Shown in pieces: positions 47,022 through 55,634 of a stretch of DNA of 64,000 bases. The position numbers and the translations under genes were made by a program. Source of the stretch: Gordonia asplenii (GTDB taxonomy: Bacteria > Actinomycetota > Actinomycetes > Mycobacteriales > Mycobacteriaceae); the NCBI RefSeq assembly GCF_012933505.1, contig NZ_JABBNB010000023.1:1-64000 (forward strand). The letters run 5' to 3'. Within the stretch, counting starts at the first letter, position 1. Every line of letters begins with the position of its first letter. Under the pieces are notes generated by a model. That model saw only the letters and a list, made by a program, of their open reading frames with translations. It was not told where the DNA came from and did no database searches.

Positions 47022-48314
47022 CTACAGCAGTCCTCGCGACTTCAGCGTCAGATAGTGGTCGGCCAGCGCGGGCGGGAGCTTGTCGGGAACCGCGTCGATC
47101 ACGTCGACGCCGAGCCGGCCGACCGCCGACGCCATCCGCTCACGCTGCTCGATGGCTCGCGCCGCGGCCGCTGCGTCGAACGTCGACTCGGTGTCGCCGC
47201 GGTCGGCGAGCATCGCGGGCAGGGCGGGGTCGGCGACCGATCCGATGACCACCCGATAACGCTGCGCCAAGACGGCGAGGGTCGGGAGAAGCGACTCCTC
47301 GATGGCGGCCGGTTCCAGCGGCGTCAGCAGGACCAGCAGGGCCCGCTGCCTGCTCAGCCGCGCTACCTCGGCGCCGAGCAACGGCCAATCTGCTTCCAGC
47401 AGAGCAGGTTCCAGTGGTGCCATCGCGTTGACCAGATTGCTCAGCAGGTCGATACCCTTCGTCGAGGTGACCCGGCGATGAATCTTTCGGTCACCGGCGA
47501 TCAGGTCGACCCGGTCACCGGCGTGTGCGGCCAACGCGGCCAACAGCAGCGCGGCGTCCATCGCCGAATCCAGCCGGGGCATGTCTTCCACGCGCCCGGC
47601 CGACGTCCGCGACGTGTCGAGCACGATCACGATGTGCCGGTCCTTCTCCGGCTGCCACGTCCGCACCACCGTCGAGCGGCGTCGAGCGGTCGCGCGCCAG
47701 TCGATGCTTCGGACGTCGTCGCCTTCGACGTAGTCGCGCAGCGAGTCGAATTCCGTTCCCTGGCCCCGAATCCGCACCGCGGACCGGCCGTCGAGCTGCC
47801 GCAGCCGGGCCAACCGGGACGGTAGGTGCTTGCGGGAATCGAAGGGCGGCAACGCCCGCACCTGCCCGGGCACGAACTGCGACTTCTGCCGCCCGGCGAT
47901 GCCCAGCGGCCCCCGACGTCGCAGCGTCACCCGAATGGCCAGCCGATCGCCGCGCCGCGTCGGCCGCAGAACCGTTGTCACAAAACGACGTTCGCCGCCG
48001 GGGATGTCGATGCGATGCGGCGTCGACGACGCCCCCGCCGACGGCTGCCACGCGTCACGGATCTCACCGTGAAAGGCACGCTTGTCCATGTTCGTGAGAA
48101 ACAGCGTCGACGACGATGCGTCGCCGAGGCGAATCGGATCCGACGCCGAGCGGGCGATCAGCAGTGTCGAGGTACGTCCCGCGACCAGGTAGTCTCCGAC
48201 GGCTACGAAGGCGCACAACAGAAACCAGACGAAGACGACCCAGTACTCGGGGTGCACGATCGTCGGAATCGCGCCCACCGCGACGAGTCCGAGCAGTCGG
48301 CCGGTGACGTACAT
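47022..48314 (-). CDS. DUF58 protein (von Willebrand-like), MoxR partner
   Basis: A 430-residue protein with two N-terminal membrane helices, then a domain with the DUF58 signature GQGTEFDSLRDYVEGDDVRS followed by IDWRATAR, and a vWA-like region (HIVIVLDTSRTSAGR). ATG 48314 shares its A with the MoxR stop (TGATG). DUF58 proteins accompany MoxR ATPases, which are thought to chaperone them or load metal on their vWA fold. It is the last gene of the operon and corresponds to Rv3693. Confidence 0.9.
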   Translation of the reverse strand: MYVTGRLLGLVAVGAIPTIVHPEYWVVFVWFLLCAFVAVGDYLVAGRTSTLLIARSASDPIRLGDASSSTLFLTNMDKRAFHGEIRDAWQPSAGASSTPHRIDIPGGERRFVTTVLRPTRRGDRLAIRVTLRRRGPLGIAGRQKSQFVPGQVRALPPFDSRKHLPSRLARLRQLDGRSAVRIRGQGTEFDSLRDYVEGDDVRSIDWRATARRRSTVVRTWQPEKDRHIVIVLDTSRTSAGRVEDMPRLDSAMDAALLLAALAAHAGDRVDLIAGDRKIHRRVTSTKGIDLLSNLVNAMAPLEPALLEADWPLLGAEVARLSRQRALLVLLTPLEPAAIEESLLPTLAVLAQRYRVVIGSVADPALPAMLADRGDTESTFDAAAAARAIEQRERMASAVGRLGVDVIDAVPDKLPPALADHYLTLKSRGLL

Positions 48315-49318
48315 CAGCGTGGAACGGGAACGGAATTGATGGCGGCATCGAGCACGGTCGACACCGCGACTCCCTCCAGCTCGGCCTCCGGTCGTAGGGA
48401 AAGACGGTGTGCGAGAGTCGATTGCGCGAGCGCCTTGACGTCGTCGGGGGTGACGAACGTCCGTCCGTTGAGCCACGCCCACGCTCGGCTGGTGCTCATC
48501 AGCGCCGTCGCGCCGCGTGGGCTCACGCCGAGTGCCAACGACGGCGACACCCGGGTGGCTCGCGCGATGTCGACGATGTAGGCGAGTACCGCCGGCGCGA
48601 TCGCGACCTGCCGGACCGCTGCTGCGCCCGCCTCGATGTCGACGCCCGAGGCGACCGGCGCAACACCGGCGCCCGCCAGATTGCGCGGATCGAAACCGGC
48701 TGCGTGCCTTGCCAATACGGTGATCTCGTCATCGCGTGGCGGCAACGGGAGGGTCACTTTCAACAGGAATCGGTCCAGCTGGGCCTCGGGAAGCGGATAG
48801 GTGCCCTCGTACTCGACGGGGTTCTGCGTGGCGGCGACGAGGAAGGGTGCGGGCAGTGGCCGCGGCACGCCGTCGACCGAGACCTGCCGCTCCTCCATCG
48901 CCTCGAGCAGGGACGCCTGCGTCTTCGGCGGCGTGCGGTTGATCTCGTCGGCGAGCAGCAGATTGGTGAACACCGGCCCGGGCCGGAAGGTGAACTCCGA
49001 CGTCGCGTTGTCGTAGACGAGTGAGCCGGTCACGTCGCCCGGCATCAGGTCCGGGGTGAACTGAACACGCTTGGTGTCGACGGCCAGTGCCGCGGCCATG
49101 GTGCGCACCAGCAGTGTCTTGGCGACGCCGGGCACGCCTTCGAGCAGGATATGCCCGCGGCACAGCAGGGAGATGAGAATTCCGGCGACTGCGGCATCCT
49201 GTCCCACAACGGTTTTCGCCACTTCTGCGCGGACCCGGGTCAGCGCGTCGCGGGCGCGTTCGGGGTGCGCGGCGCTCATCGGCGTGGACGCGGGCGCAGC
49301 TTTGGACAGATCAGCCAT
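48314..49318 (-). CDS. moxR: MoxR-family AAA+ ATPase
   Basis: A 334-residue AAA+ ATPase. Walker A is GVPGVAKT, Walker B LLLADEINRTPPKTQ, sensor 1 lies around ATQNPVEYEGTYPLPEAQLD, and arginine-finger residues are present downstream. MoxR proteins act as ATP-driven chaperones for vWA/DUF58 partners. The start overlaps the DUF4350 gene by eight bases and the stop overlaps DUF58 by one, so expression is tightly coupled. It corresponds to Rv3692 (moxR2). Confidence 0.94.
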   Translation of the reverse strand: MADLSKAAPASTPMSAAHPERARDALTRVRAEVAKTVVGQDAAVAGILISLLCRGHILLEGVPGVAKTLLVRTMAAALAVDTKRVQFTPDLMPGDVTGSLVYDNATSEFTFRPGPVFTNLLLADEINRTPPKTQASLLEAMEERQVSVDGVPRPLPAPFLVAATQNPVEYEGTYPLPEAQLDRFLLKVTLPLPPRDDEITVLARHAAGFDPRNLAGAGVAPVASGVDIEAGAAAVRQVAIAPAVLAYIVDIARATRVSPSLALGVSPRGATALMSTSRAWAWLNGRTFVTPDDVKALAQSTLAHRLSLRPEAELEGVAVSTVLDAAINSVPVPR

Positions 49319-50543
49319 AGCGTCGGTGAACTTCCTCTTCGATACGTGACAGGTCGTTGGCGTAGGAGAGCAATTGGTCCTCGGTGCCCGGCAGCGGTCC
49401 GGCGAGCAGGTGCGCCAGCCACGCCCTCTCTGCGCCGGAAGCCGTTGCGGCGGTGTCGATCACGATGGTGACGTCGGTCCGGGTGGGCAGTCCGAGCGAC
49501 TTCGTGAGTCGGCGAATCGTGTGATCCCGCAACTGTTTGCCGGCACGCGGCACATCGCCCGCACGATGGTAGAGCCGCCCGCGTGCCTGTGTGGTCTCGA
49601 TGGCCTTCACCACCGCGGGCAGCGGCTCGACGACGAGCCGACCGAACCGGCGTCCGCGCCACACCATGGCGGCGAGCAGCGCGACGAACGCCAACGCGAT
49701 GAGCGGGCCGATCGCCCGCGGGATGTCCGACGGTCCGCCGGCGGTCTGGCTCGGCGGAACATCCTTCACCGAGGGGATGTACCAGAGCAGGCGGTCGTGG
49801 CCGCCGAGCATGCGTACCGCGACTCCGGCGTTGTCGAACATGTCGATGGAACCGTTGGTGAACTGCAGACCGCTCGCGACCACGACCTGTGGCCGCGAGC
49901 CGTTAGCGGGCAGCACAACGACATTCGAGCCGCCGGTGGTCGACGACGTCCGGAGGGTGAAGCAGCTGGTCGCCGAACTCCCGGGGGCCACGACGTAGGT
50001 CGCCGAACTCGCCGAGATGACGTCGGACGGCGCGATGCCCGGCGTCGAACAGTCGGCCCGGACCGACGAGATGCTGATGTCGTAGCCGTATCCGGTCGAT
50101 GCCGGCGGTGCGAGTTCGGTCAGCGTCGACTGCCGCGGATTCAGTAGCACCAAACGTGCTGCGCCGCCGACCCTTTCGCGTAGCTTGCCGGCCGTGTAGG
50201 AATTCAGCGCACTGTCGCCGGTGACGACCACCGTCGTGTTCGCATCGGGTCGGCCCGCGGCGAACAGCTGCTTCTGATTGCGGACGACGTCCACGTGCAC
50301 GCCGTGTGCGTCGATCACGCGCGCCAATGCGCGTGTGCCCGACGTTCCCGGGTTGTCGGGGTCGAGAGGGTCCGACGTGGTGCCGAGCTTGTTCGACGCC
50401 GCCGAGACGGCTAGGGCCGCAATGCCGCCGACGACGATCAGCGCCACGGCGCCGAGCACCGCGAACAGGATCCAGCGCCGGGGCCGGGGAGCCTTCGGTG
50501 CCCTGGCGGGCACCGGTGGAGCGGCCTGAGCGGGTGCACTCAT
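49311..50543 (-). CDS. DUF4350 membrane protein
   Basis: A 410-residue protein. One membrane helix near residues 25-50 (ILFAVLGAVALIVVGGIAAL) is followed by an exported DUF4350 domain (GTSGTRALARVIDAHGVHVD ... VVVTGDSAL), a second helix near 260-280 (IGPLIALAFVALLAAMVW), and a cytoplasmic C-terminus. The exported part resembles a GATase-like fold without catalytic residues. ATG 50543 overlaps the DUF4129 stop by four bases. It corresponds to Rv3691. Confidence 0.85.
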   Translation of the reverse strand: MSAPAQAAPPVPARAPKAPRPRRWILFAVLGAVALIVVGGIAALAVSAASNKLGTTSDPLDPDNPGTSGTRALARVIDAHGVHVDVVRNQKQLFAAGRPDANTTVVVTGDSALNSYTAGKLRERVGGAARLVLLNPRQSTLTELAPPASTGYGYDISISSVRADCSTPGIAPSDVISASSATYVVAPGSSATSCFTLRTSSTTGGSNVVVLPANGSRPQVVVASGLQFTNGSIDMFDNAGVAVRMLGGHDRLLWYIPSVKDVPPSQTAGGPSDIPRAIGPLIALAFVALLAAMVWRGRRFGRLVVEPLPAVVKAIETTQARGRLYHRAGDVPRAGKQLRDHTIRRLTKSLGLPTRTDVTIVIDTAATASGAERAWLAHLLAGPLPGTEDQLLSYANDLSRIEEEVHRRYG

Positions 50544-51238
50544 CGGGCCGCCTCCCGAATCGGTGGGAGGCTGGGCGGGGGCGCCTCGACGTCGTCGACG
50601 AGACGCGGTTTGGTGCTCTTCAGCTTGGTGTCGAGAGCCTGGATGGTCAGTGCGTGCTCGTGGGTCGCGGGCCGACCACCATAGGCGACGTCGTCGAAAA
50701 GATCTGCCCCGCTGAGTAACTCGTTCACCAAGGTCGGGAACGGAGCAGTCAAGCGATACGCGATTTCGTGAGCGGTCAACGACGCCGCGCGAGTCAACAG
50801 CGTCCGTTCGACCGCCTCCTGGGCGATCGCGCGCATGCTGCACACGATGCTGCGCAGATAGTCACCCGCCTGCAACGCTTCGGTGGCGAGCTCACGATGC
50901 TGTGCCGCAGTCAATTTCGACGATCCCAGCACCGCGCGATCCCCCGTCGCGGTGTCCTCGGCCCGCCGATTGCGGCGCAGTCGGGCGAGCAGATACACGG
51001 CCCCGGCGAGGATCGCCAGCGCGATGACGATGGAGATGATCAGCGGCGTCGAACCGGAGTCGGAGCCGAAGACGTTCTGGAAGAAGTCCGAGAACCACCG
51101 GCCGATCGCGTCGCTGATCCGGTCCCACCAACTCGGTTGCGGGTGATAGTCGTTCTTGCGCAACTCGTCTTCGAGCCAGCGTCGGGCTTCGTCATTGCTC
51201 GGATCGAGCCCGGCGGCGAGGGTGCGGGTGGCGCTCAC
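50540..51238 (-). CDS. DUF4129 membrane protein
   Basis: A 232-residue protein with an N-terminal exported segment rich in Trp (PSWWDRISDAIGRWFSDFF), one helix (PLIISIVIALAILAGAVYLL) and a cytoplasmic DUF4129 helical domain (HRELATEALQAGDYLRSIVC ... LTAHEIAYRL). DUF4129 domains are otherwise found fused to transglutaminases and in MoxR operons. GTG 51238 overlaps the previous stop by four bases. It corresponds to Rv3690. Confidence 0.85.
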   Translation of the reverse strand: MSATRTLAAGLDPSNDEARRWLEDELRKNDYHPQPSWWDRISDAIGRWFSDFFQNVFGSDSGSTPLIISIVIALAILAGAVYLLARLRRNRRAEDTATGDRAVLGSSKLTAAQHRELATEALQAGDYLRSIVCSMRAIAQEAVERTLLTRAASLTAHEIAYRLTAPFPTLVNELLSGADLFDDVAYGGRPATHEHALTIQALDTKLKSTKPRLVDDVEAPPPSLPPIREAAR

Positions 51239-52395
51239 GGCGACCCCGTCGGCGCCGCGTCGCCCGAACCCGCGATCAGTGTGATGTCGAAGCCCTCCAA
51301 CCGAATTCGTGCGTCCGTGTAGAGCACGGTGATGGCGGTGCCGAGGAACGGCAGCGTGACGAAGTCGGCGAGCGCGGTCAGTGCCGTGGACGCGATCAGT
51401 TTCGTCGTGGACGCGACGATCCCGCCGGACACTCCGTCGGCGACGTCGGCGATGTCACCGGTCGGCGAGGTGATGACCGACTGTGCGATCGCGATGATCA
51501 GCGCCACCAGCAGCAGGCAGCCCAGCACCCGCCAGCAGACCGGCCGGACCAGCGCCACCGAACGACGAAGAGCCGCAATGGGAGTCAGTCCTTCCAGGAC
51601 GGTGATCGGCATGGCGAACACGATGAACGTCGTCACCGCGACGAGCGCGACGGCGGACACGATGCCGAGCAGTGCCCCCAGCACCGCCAGTCCCGCCGAC
51701 GATGCCGCACCCGCTGCGGAGAAGATGGCGGTCACTGCGATCAACGGCACCGCGATGATCACGAATGCGATCGCGGCGATCGCCAGGACGGCCGGAAGCC
51801 GCGGGGCGAGGCGTTCCCAACAACGCTTCAGCGGAGGGTATCGACCTTCGACGGCCCGGCTCGTCGGGTAGGCGAGGGCGCCGGTCAGGACCGCGGTCAA
51901 GAACACCGCTGCGGCGGTGCTCAGTGCCGCCAGGCCGCCGAATGCGCTCAATGCGGTGCCGTCGGCGACGTCGATCGAGTCGGCCAGTGCCGACACGAGC
52001 AACCCGATCAGTGCGCTGATCACGGCGATCACCGCTGAAATCGGCGCCACCGCACGAAGATTGGTGGTGATGGCCGCGAGCGATCCGGTCACGACGTCGC
52101 CGATGCCGAGGGGCCGCAACGGAATGATTCCCGGCTTGTGCGCGGCCAGCGTGTTGGCGTACGTCGGGGGCGGTTGGTAGCCGTAGATCTCGCTGGGGTG
52201 AGCGACGGGGTCGTCGAAGCCCGCCTGGGGGCCGGGAGCCGCGAAATCAGCGGGCGCCCAGCCGGGCGGAAGGTCGGATTGCGGTGTTGGCACAGCGGGT
52301 TGGGTGCTCGGCGCGATCCAGTGCGCCGACTCGCCGGATGCGGCGGCGTCGTCGGTCATCTCGGGTGCGCCCCCTTGTTCGGTCGAAAGGTTCAT
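51235..52395 (-). CDS. DUF7847-like multi-pass membrane protein (Rv3689-like)
   Basis: A 386-residue protein. The first 95 residues are Pro/Ala-rich and probably disordered in the cytoplasm; then six or more helices follow, rich in Ala, Val and Ile, with the conserved GIGDVVTGSLAAITTNLRAV at the start of the membrane part. It is the first gene of the five-gene operon and faces the ketosteroid isomerase gene. Function unknown; related proteins resemble glycerophosphodiester-phosphodiesterase membrane domains. Confidence 0.82.
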   Translation of the reverse strand: MNLSTEQGGAPEMTDDAAASGESAHWIAPSTQPAVPTPQSDLPPGWAPADFAAPGPQAGFDDPVAHPSEIYGYQPPPTYANTLAAHKPGIIPLRPLGIGDVVTGSLAAITTNLRAVAPISAVIAVISALIGLLVSALADSIDVADGTALSAFGGLAALSTAAAVFLTAVLTGALAYPTSRAVEGRYPPLKRCWERLAPRLPAVLAIAAIAFVIIAVPLIAVTAIFSAAGAASSAGLAVLGALLGIVSAVALVAVTTFIVFAMPITVLEGLTPIAALRRSVALVRPVCWRVLGCLLLVALIIAIAQSVITSPTGDIADVADGVSGGIVASTTKLIASTALTALADFVTLPFLGTAITVLYTDARIRLEGFDITLIAGSGDAAPTGSP

Positions 52396-52437
52396 TTGTT
52401 GCCTGCGAACCTACCAAAATTGCTGCTAGGGTCGGAC

Positions 52438-52451
52438 TAGAACACGTTCTA
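52438..52451. promoter_or_regulatory. KstR-type operator
   Basis: TAGAACACGTTCTA fits the published KstR consensus TNNAACNNGTTNNA at every fixed position and extends to a 16-base near-palindrome. It lies 42 bases upstream of the isomerase ATG. KstR is the TetR-type repressor of cholesterol catabolism in mycolic-acid actinobacteria. Confidence 0.8.
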
Positions 52452-52493
52452 GATTGGTGCGCGAGTGCACCTCGAAAGACAAGGAAACCGCAG

Positions 52494-52883
52494 ATGACAG
52501 TGGAACAGGCCACCCTGGCAGGCAAGATCGCCGACACCGTCGAGCAGTACATCGAACGACTGACCGCGGGTGACGCCGAACGCATCGTCGAACTGTTCGC
52601 CGACGGCGCCACCGTCGAAGACCCCATCGGCACCGACGTCCGCACCACCCGCGAACAGTTGATCGAGTTCTACACGATCATCCAGAACCTCGACGACCGC
52701 CAGGCGACCCTCAAGTGGAAGAAGGTCGCGGGTGACACCGCGGTCTTCGAATTCACCCTGGTCACCCACACCGCGGGCATGGCCTTCGAGATCACCCCCG
52801 TCGACATCATGGTCTTCGACGCCGACGGAAAGATCACGTCGATGCGAGCCGTGTGGGCGCAGGAGGATTTGAAGGTGTTGTAG
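52494..52883 (+). CDS. Ketosteroid (delta5-3-oxosteroid) isomerase
   Basis: A 129-residue NTF2-fold enzyme. Tyr19, Asp43 and Asp104 keep exactly the spacing of catalytic Tyr14, Asp38 and Asp99 of the Comamonas enzyme, and the contexts FADGATVEDPIGTD and ITPVDIMVFDADGKI also match. The enzyme shifts the steroid double bond from position 5 to 4 via a dienolate. ATG 52494 has AAGGAA upstream. A KstR operator precedes it, so it is probably induced by sterol-derived CoA esters. No other sterol gene is in the window. Confidence 0.88.
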   Translation: MTVEQATLAGKIADTVEQYIERLTAGDAERIVELFADGATVEDPIGTDVRTTREQLIEFYTIIQNLDDRQATLKWKKVAGDTAVFEFTLVTHTAGMAFEITPVDIMVFDADGKITSMRAVWAQEDLKVL

Positions 52884-52957
52884 TTCAGTCTGCTTGGTCG
52901 CCTGGGTGGCGCCCGCCGGAGAGCGGCCGTTTGGGCGTAGGACACCCGGGGGGGCGT

Positions 52958-53110
52958 GGCCGATTGCAAACTGTAAGTTGACCTTGGCCGAGGGAGCATT
53001 CACCTCGGTGACGCTGAGGTCGCATTTTGCAATCAGGCTCCCGATTGAACTCTGCCCCGTCACCTTGGCCGAGGGAGCATTCACCTCGGCTCACGTGAGA
53101 TGGCCGTTTC
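52958..53110 (+). repeat. 81-bp direct repeats with hairpin
   Basis: ACCTTGGCCGAGGGAGCATT begins at 52981 and again at 53062. Each copy contains CCGAGG-GAGCATTCA-CCTCGG, a six-pair hairpin with a nine-base loop, preceded by a CCGATTG segment. They lie between the convergent isomerase and SDR genes. They could be bidirectional terminators, although no T-tract follows. Nothing else is seen in 52884-53119. Confidence 0.6.
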
Positions 53111-53119
53111 CAATCCGAC

Positions 53120-53797
53120 CTAGCGCCCCGTCGGGCGCAGCACGATCTCCTCTGGGCTCGCGTCCGCCGGCGTCAACACCGCGTGCGCCACGGCTGCCGC
53201 CACCGTCGAGGGCTTCAGGAAGTTCTCCGGGCGGTATTCGCGGCCTTCGATGGCGACGATGTCCTGCTGCATCTCGGTGTCGATGCGGCCCGGGAAGATC
53301 GACGTCACGCGCAGCGTCGGTTCCTCCAGGCGCAGGGCGTCGGCGAGCGCTTTCAAGCCGAATTTGCTTGCGGCATAAGGGGCCCAGCCCGCGTTGGCCC
53401 GACGCCCCGCGCCCGAATTGATGAACACCAGATGCCCCGACGCCGCACGCAGTGCGGGCAGCAGTACCCGCGTGAGTTCGGCTGCCGCGATGAGATTCAC
53501 TTCCAGGAGACGCCGCCACTCGTCCACCGGCGTCATCTCGACCGTCTCCAGGCTGCTGGCGATCCCGGCGTTGTGCACCAGTACGTCGAGCGAGCTGATC
53601 GCCTCGGCGGCGGCCTCGACCTCGTCGTAGTCGGTCAGCTCGACGGCGAATGTGCTGGCGCCCTCCAATTCGATTGCGAGAGCGTCTAATTCGGCCGACG
53701 GCCGCCCGCCGAGGAGCAGGTCGTGGGTAGGGGCGAGGGCCCGGGCGATGTGTTCGCCCAGGCCCCTGCTGGCTCCGGTGATCAGTGCGGTCGGCAT
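53120..53797 (-). CDS. Short-chain dehydrogenase/reductase
   Basis: A 225-residue SDR. The cofactor motif is ITGASRGLGEHIA, the structural NAG motif is HNAGIASS, the catalytic Ser lies in FINSGAGRRA and the YxxxK pair is YAASK. All active-site residues are present; the acidic or basic residue after the second strand (GGRPSAE) suggests NADPH. It follows the MFS gene by 23 bases and is the last gene of a MarR/MFS/SDR operon. Substrate unknown. Confidence 0.9.
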   Translation of the reverse strand: MPTALITGASRGLGEHIARALAPTHDLLLGGRPSAELDALAIELEGASTFAVELTDYDEVEAAAEAISSLDVLVHNAGIASSLETVEMTPVDEWRRLLEVNLIAAAELTRVLLPALRAASGHLVFINSGAGRRANAGWAPYAASKFGLKALADALRLEEPTLRVTSIFPGRIDTEMQQDIVAIEGREYRPENFLKPSTVAAAVAHAVLTPADASPEEIVLRPTGR

Positions 53798-53820
53798 GCG
53801 TAGCAGCCTACCGTCGGACT

Positions 53821-55080
53821 CTAGAACTCTTCGGCTCCGACCAGTACGGCTTGCGGCTCGACGTCGTGCGACACCGCTGCCCTGGACCGGACCAGGCTGA
53901 CGGCTGCGACGGCCACGACACAGTAGGCGGCGGCGAACCAGAACGGCGCGGCGCTCGAACCGAACCATTCGGCGAGGTAGGAGACCAGCACCGCGGCCAC
54001 GGCCGCACCCATCCACCGCAGGAAGCTGTAGCCGGCGCTGGCCACCGACCGCGGGGTGTCCCCCGTCGACATCGCGACGCTGGTGAACAGCGTGTTGAGC
54101 ACACCCGACGGCAGACCCGACGCGATGACGGCGAAACCGATCAGCGGGACAGATCCCTCCAGGGTGCCGATCGCGGCGATGGCCATGATCACGCCGTATG
54201 CGGTGATGGCGGCCATCACACCGCCCTTCTGACCGAGTCGTGCCGCAATGCGCGGCGCGATGAACACGCCCGAGAGTGCGGTCAGCAGGCCCCAGCCGAA
54301 GAAGATCATGCCGGCGTAGATGGGCCGCAGGTTCATTGCGAACGGTGACCACGCGATGACGGTGAACAGGGCGCCGGTGTAGAACGCCGAGCCGATGGAG
54401 GTGACCAACAGCGTGTGGTTACGCAGGGCCCGCACCGGGTCGAGGAGCTTGACCGGAGTACGCGTCGACCGTGGTGCATCCTTGGGAAGCAGTGCCGCAC
54501 AAAGGATTGCGCCGATCAGCATCAGGATCGCGGTGCCGGCGAACGGGGCCCGCCAGGTCCACTCGCCCAGGATGGCGCCCAGCAGCGGGCCGATGGCCAA
54601 ACCGGCGCCCAGGGCCGCTTCGTAGAGCAGGATGGCGCCCGACTGACTGCCCTTGGCGGCACCGACGATGAACGCCAGAGCCGTCGCCATGAACAGTGCG
54701 TTGCCCAGGCCCCACAGCACGCGCAGCGCGATGAGGGTGTTGATGTCGCCGGCGAGTGCGCTCACCCCCGCGGCGACGACGATCAGGACCAGTCCCGTGG
54801 TCAGGGTGCGTTTGGGGCCGAATCGAGCGGCCGCCCAGCCGGTGATCAGCATGGCGACCACCTGCACGCCCATGTAGACGCCGAACAGCAGGGTCAGCTT
54901 GCTCGCCGGAGCGTGCAGCGCCTCGGCGATCGACTTGAGGATCGGATCCACCAGGCCGATGCCCATGAACGCGATGACTGCGGCGAAGGCCGTGATCCAC
55001 ACGGTCCGGGGCTGCTGGCGCATGGTTTCCAACAATCCGGGGTGGGTGTCGGGCTGGGTCTGTTCATCGGTTTCGAACAC
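53821..55080 (-). CDS. MFS transporter
   Basis: A 419-residue 12-helix transporter. The N-terminal helix WITAFAAVIAFMGIGLVDPI and motif A equivalent GWAAARFGPKRTLTTG are typical of DHA1-type drug exporters, and GLGNALFMATALAFIVGAA lies on the fourth/fifth helix. GTG 55080 (VFETDEQTQP) is preferred to more upstream starts because AAAGAAG lies nearby and the extension is Arg-rich. It is 37 bases downstream of the MarR gene and likely repressed by it. Confidence 0.87.
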   Translation of the reverse strand: MFETDEQTQPDTHPGLLETMRQQPRTVWITAFAAVIAFMGIGLVDPILKSIAEALHAPASKLTLLFGVYMGVQVVAMLITGWAAARFGPKRTLTTGLVLIVVAAGVSALAGDINTLIALRVLWGLGNALFMATALAFIVGAAKGSQSGAILLYEAALGAGLAIGPLLGAILGEWTWRAPFAGTAILMLIGAILCAALLPKDAPRSTRTPVKLLDPVRALRNHTLLVTSIGSAFYTGALFTVIAWSPFAMNLRPIYAGMIFFGWGLLTALSGVFIAPRIAARLGQKGGVMAAITAYGVIMAIAAIGTLEGSVPLIGFAVIASGLPSGVLNTLFTSVAMSTGDTPRSVASAGYSFLRWMGAAVAAVLVSYLAEWFGSSAAPFWFAAAYCVVAVAAVSLVRSRAAVSHDVEPQAVLVGAEEF

Positions 55081-55117
55081 GACAAATCTTCTTTCAAACC
55101 TAACGGGGAGAGCCACT

Positions 55118-55555
55118 TCAGAGGTTCTCGACCTGCTTGTGTAATTCCTTGAGGGCCTCGGTCGCGGCAGCGAGAGCGGCTCGGTGTTCATCACTGAGTC
55201 CGGCCAATGCGGCGGTCACGGCGTCGTCGCGTTCGGCGCGCACCCGGCGGAGCACGACGCGTCCGTGTTCGGTGAGCTCGATGACGACGGCTCGACGGTC
55301 GGTCGGATCGGCGTGGCGGGTGGCGAGATCGCTTTTGATCAGGCCGTCCACCAGGCTGGTCGCCGTCGGCATGCGGATCGATTCGCGCTCGGCGAGTTCG
55401 CCCATGCGCATCGGCCCGTGGTCGAACAGTGTGGCCAGCGCCGACGCCTGAGCGGCCGTGTACTCGGTGATGGGGGTATGTCTGCGCAATGAGAGGTACA
55501 GGCGAGTGAGCGTCGGACGTAGCTCGCTTGCCAGTTTCGCATTGTCGATGGACAT
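55118..55555 (-). CDS. MarR-family transcriptional regulator
   Basis: A 145-residue winged-helix regulator. The DNA-binding region is MRMGELAERESIRMPTATSL and the wing is ATRHADPTDRRAVVIELTEH; DPTDRR is the usual MarR wing motif. ATG 55555 lies just downstream of a 15-bp palindrome, so autorepression of the MarR/MFS/SDR operon is likely, probably relieved by a small phenolic or drug ligand. Confidence 0.9.
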   Translation of the reverse strand: MSIDNAKLASELRPTLTRLYLSLRRHTPITEYTAAQASALATLFDHGPMRMGELAERESIRMPTATSLVDGLIKSDLATRHADPTDRRAVVIELTEHGRVVLRRVRAERDDAVTAALAGLSDEHRAALAAATEALKELHKQVENL

Positions 55556-55562
55556 ATAGATA

Positions 55563-55577
55563 ACCTAATACTTAGGT
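55563..55577. promoter_or_regulatory. MarR operator
   Basis: ACCTAATACTTAGGT is a perfect inverted repeat (ACCTAA/TTAGGT around TAC), eight bases before the MarR start codon. A second, looser inverted pair (ATACTT ... AAGTAT, 55568-55588) overlaps it. Confidence 0.7.
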
Positions 55578-55634
55578 ACTCGAAGTATCAAGCTGATGTG
55601 AGCGACCTAACGGGCACCCGGGGGTGTGCCCCGC

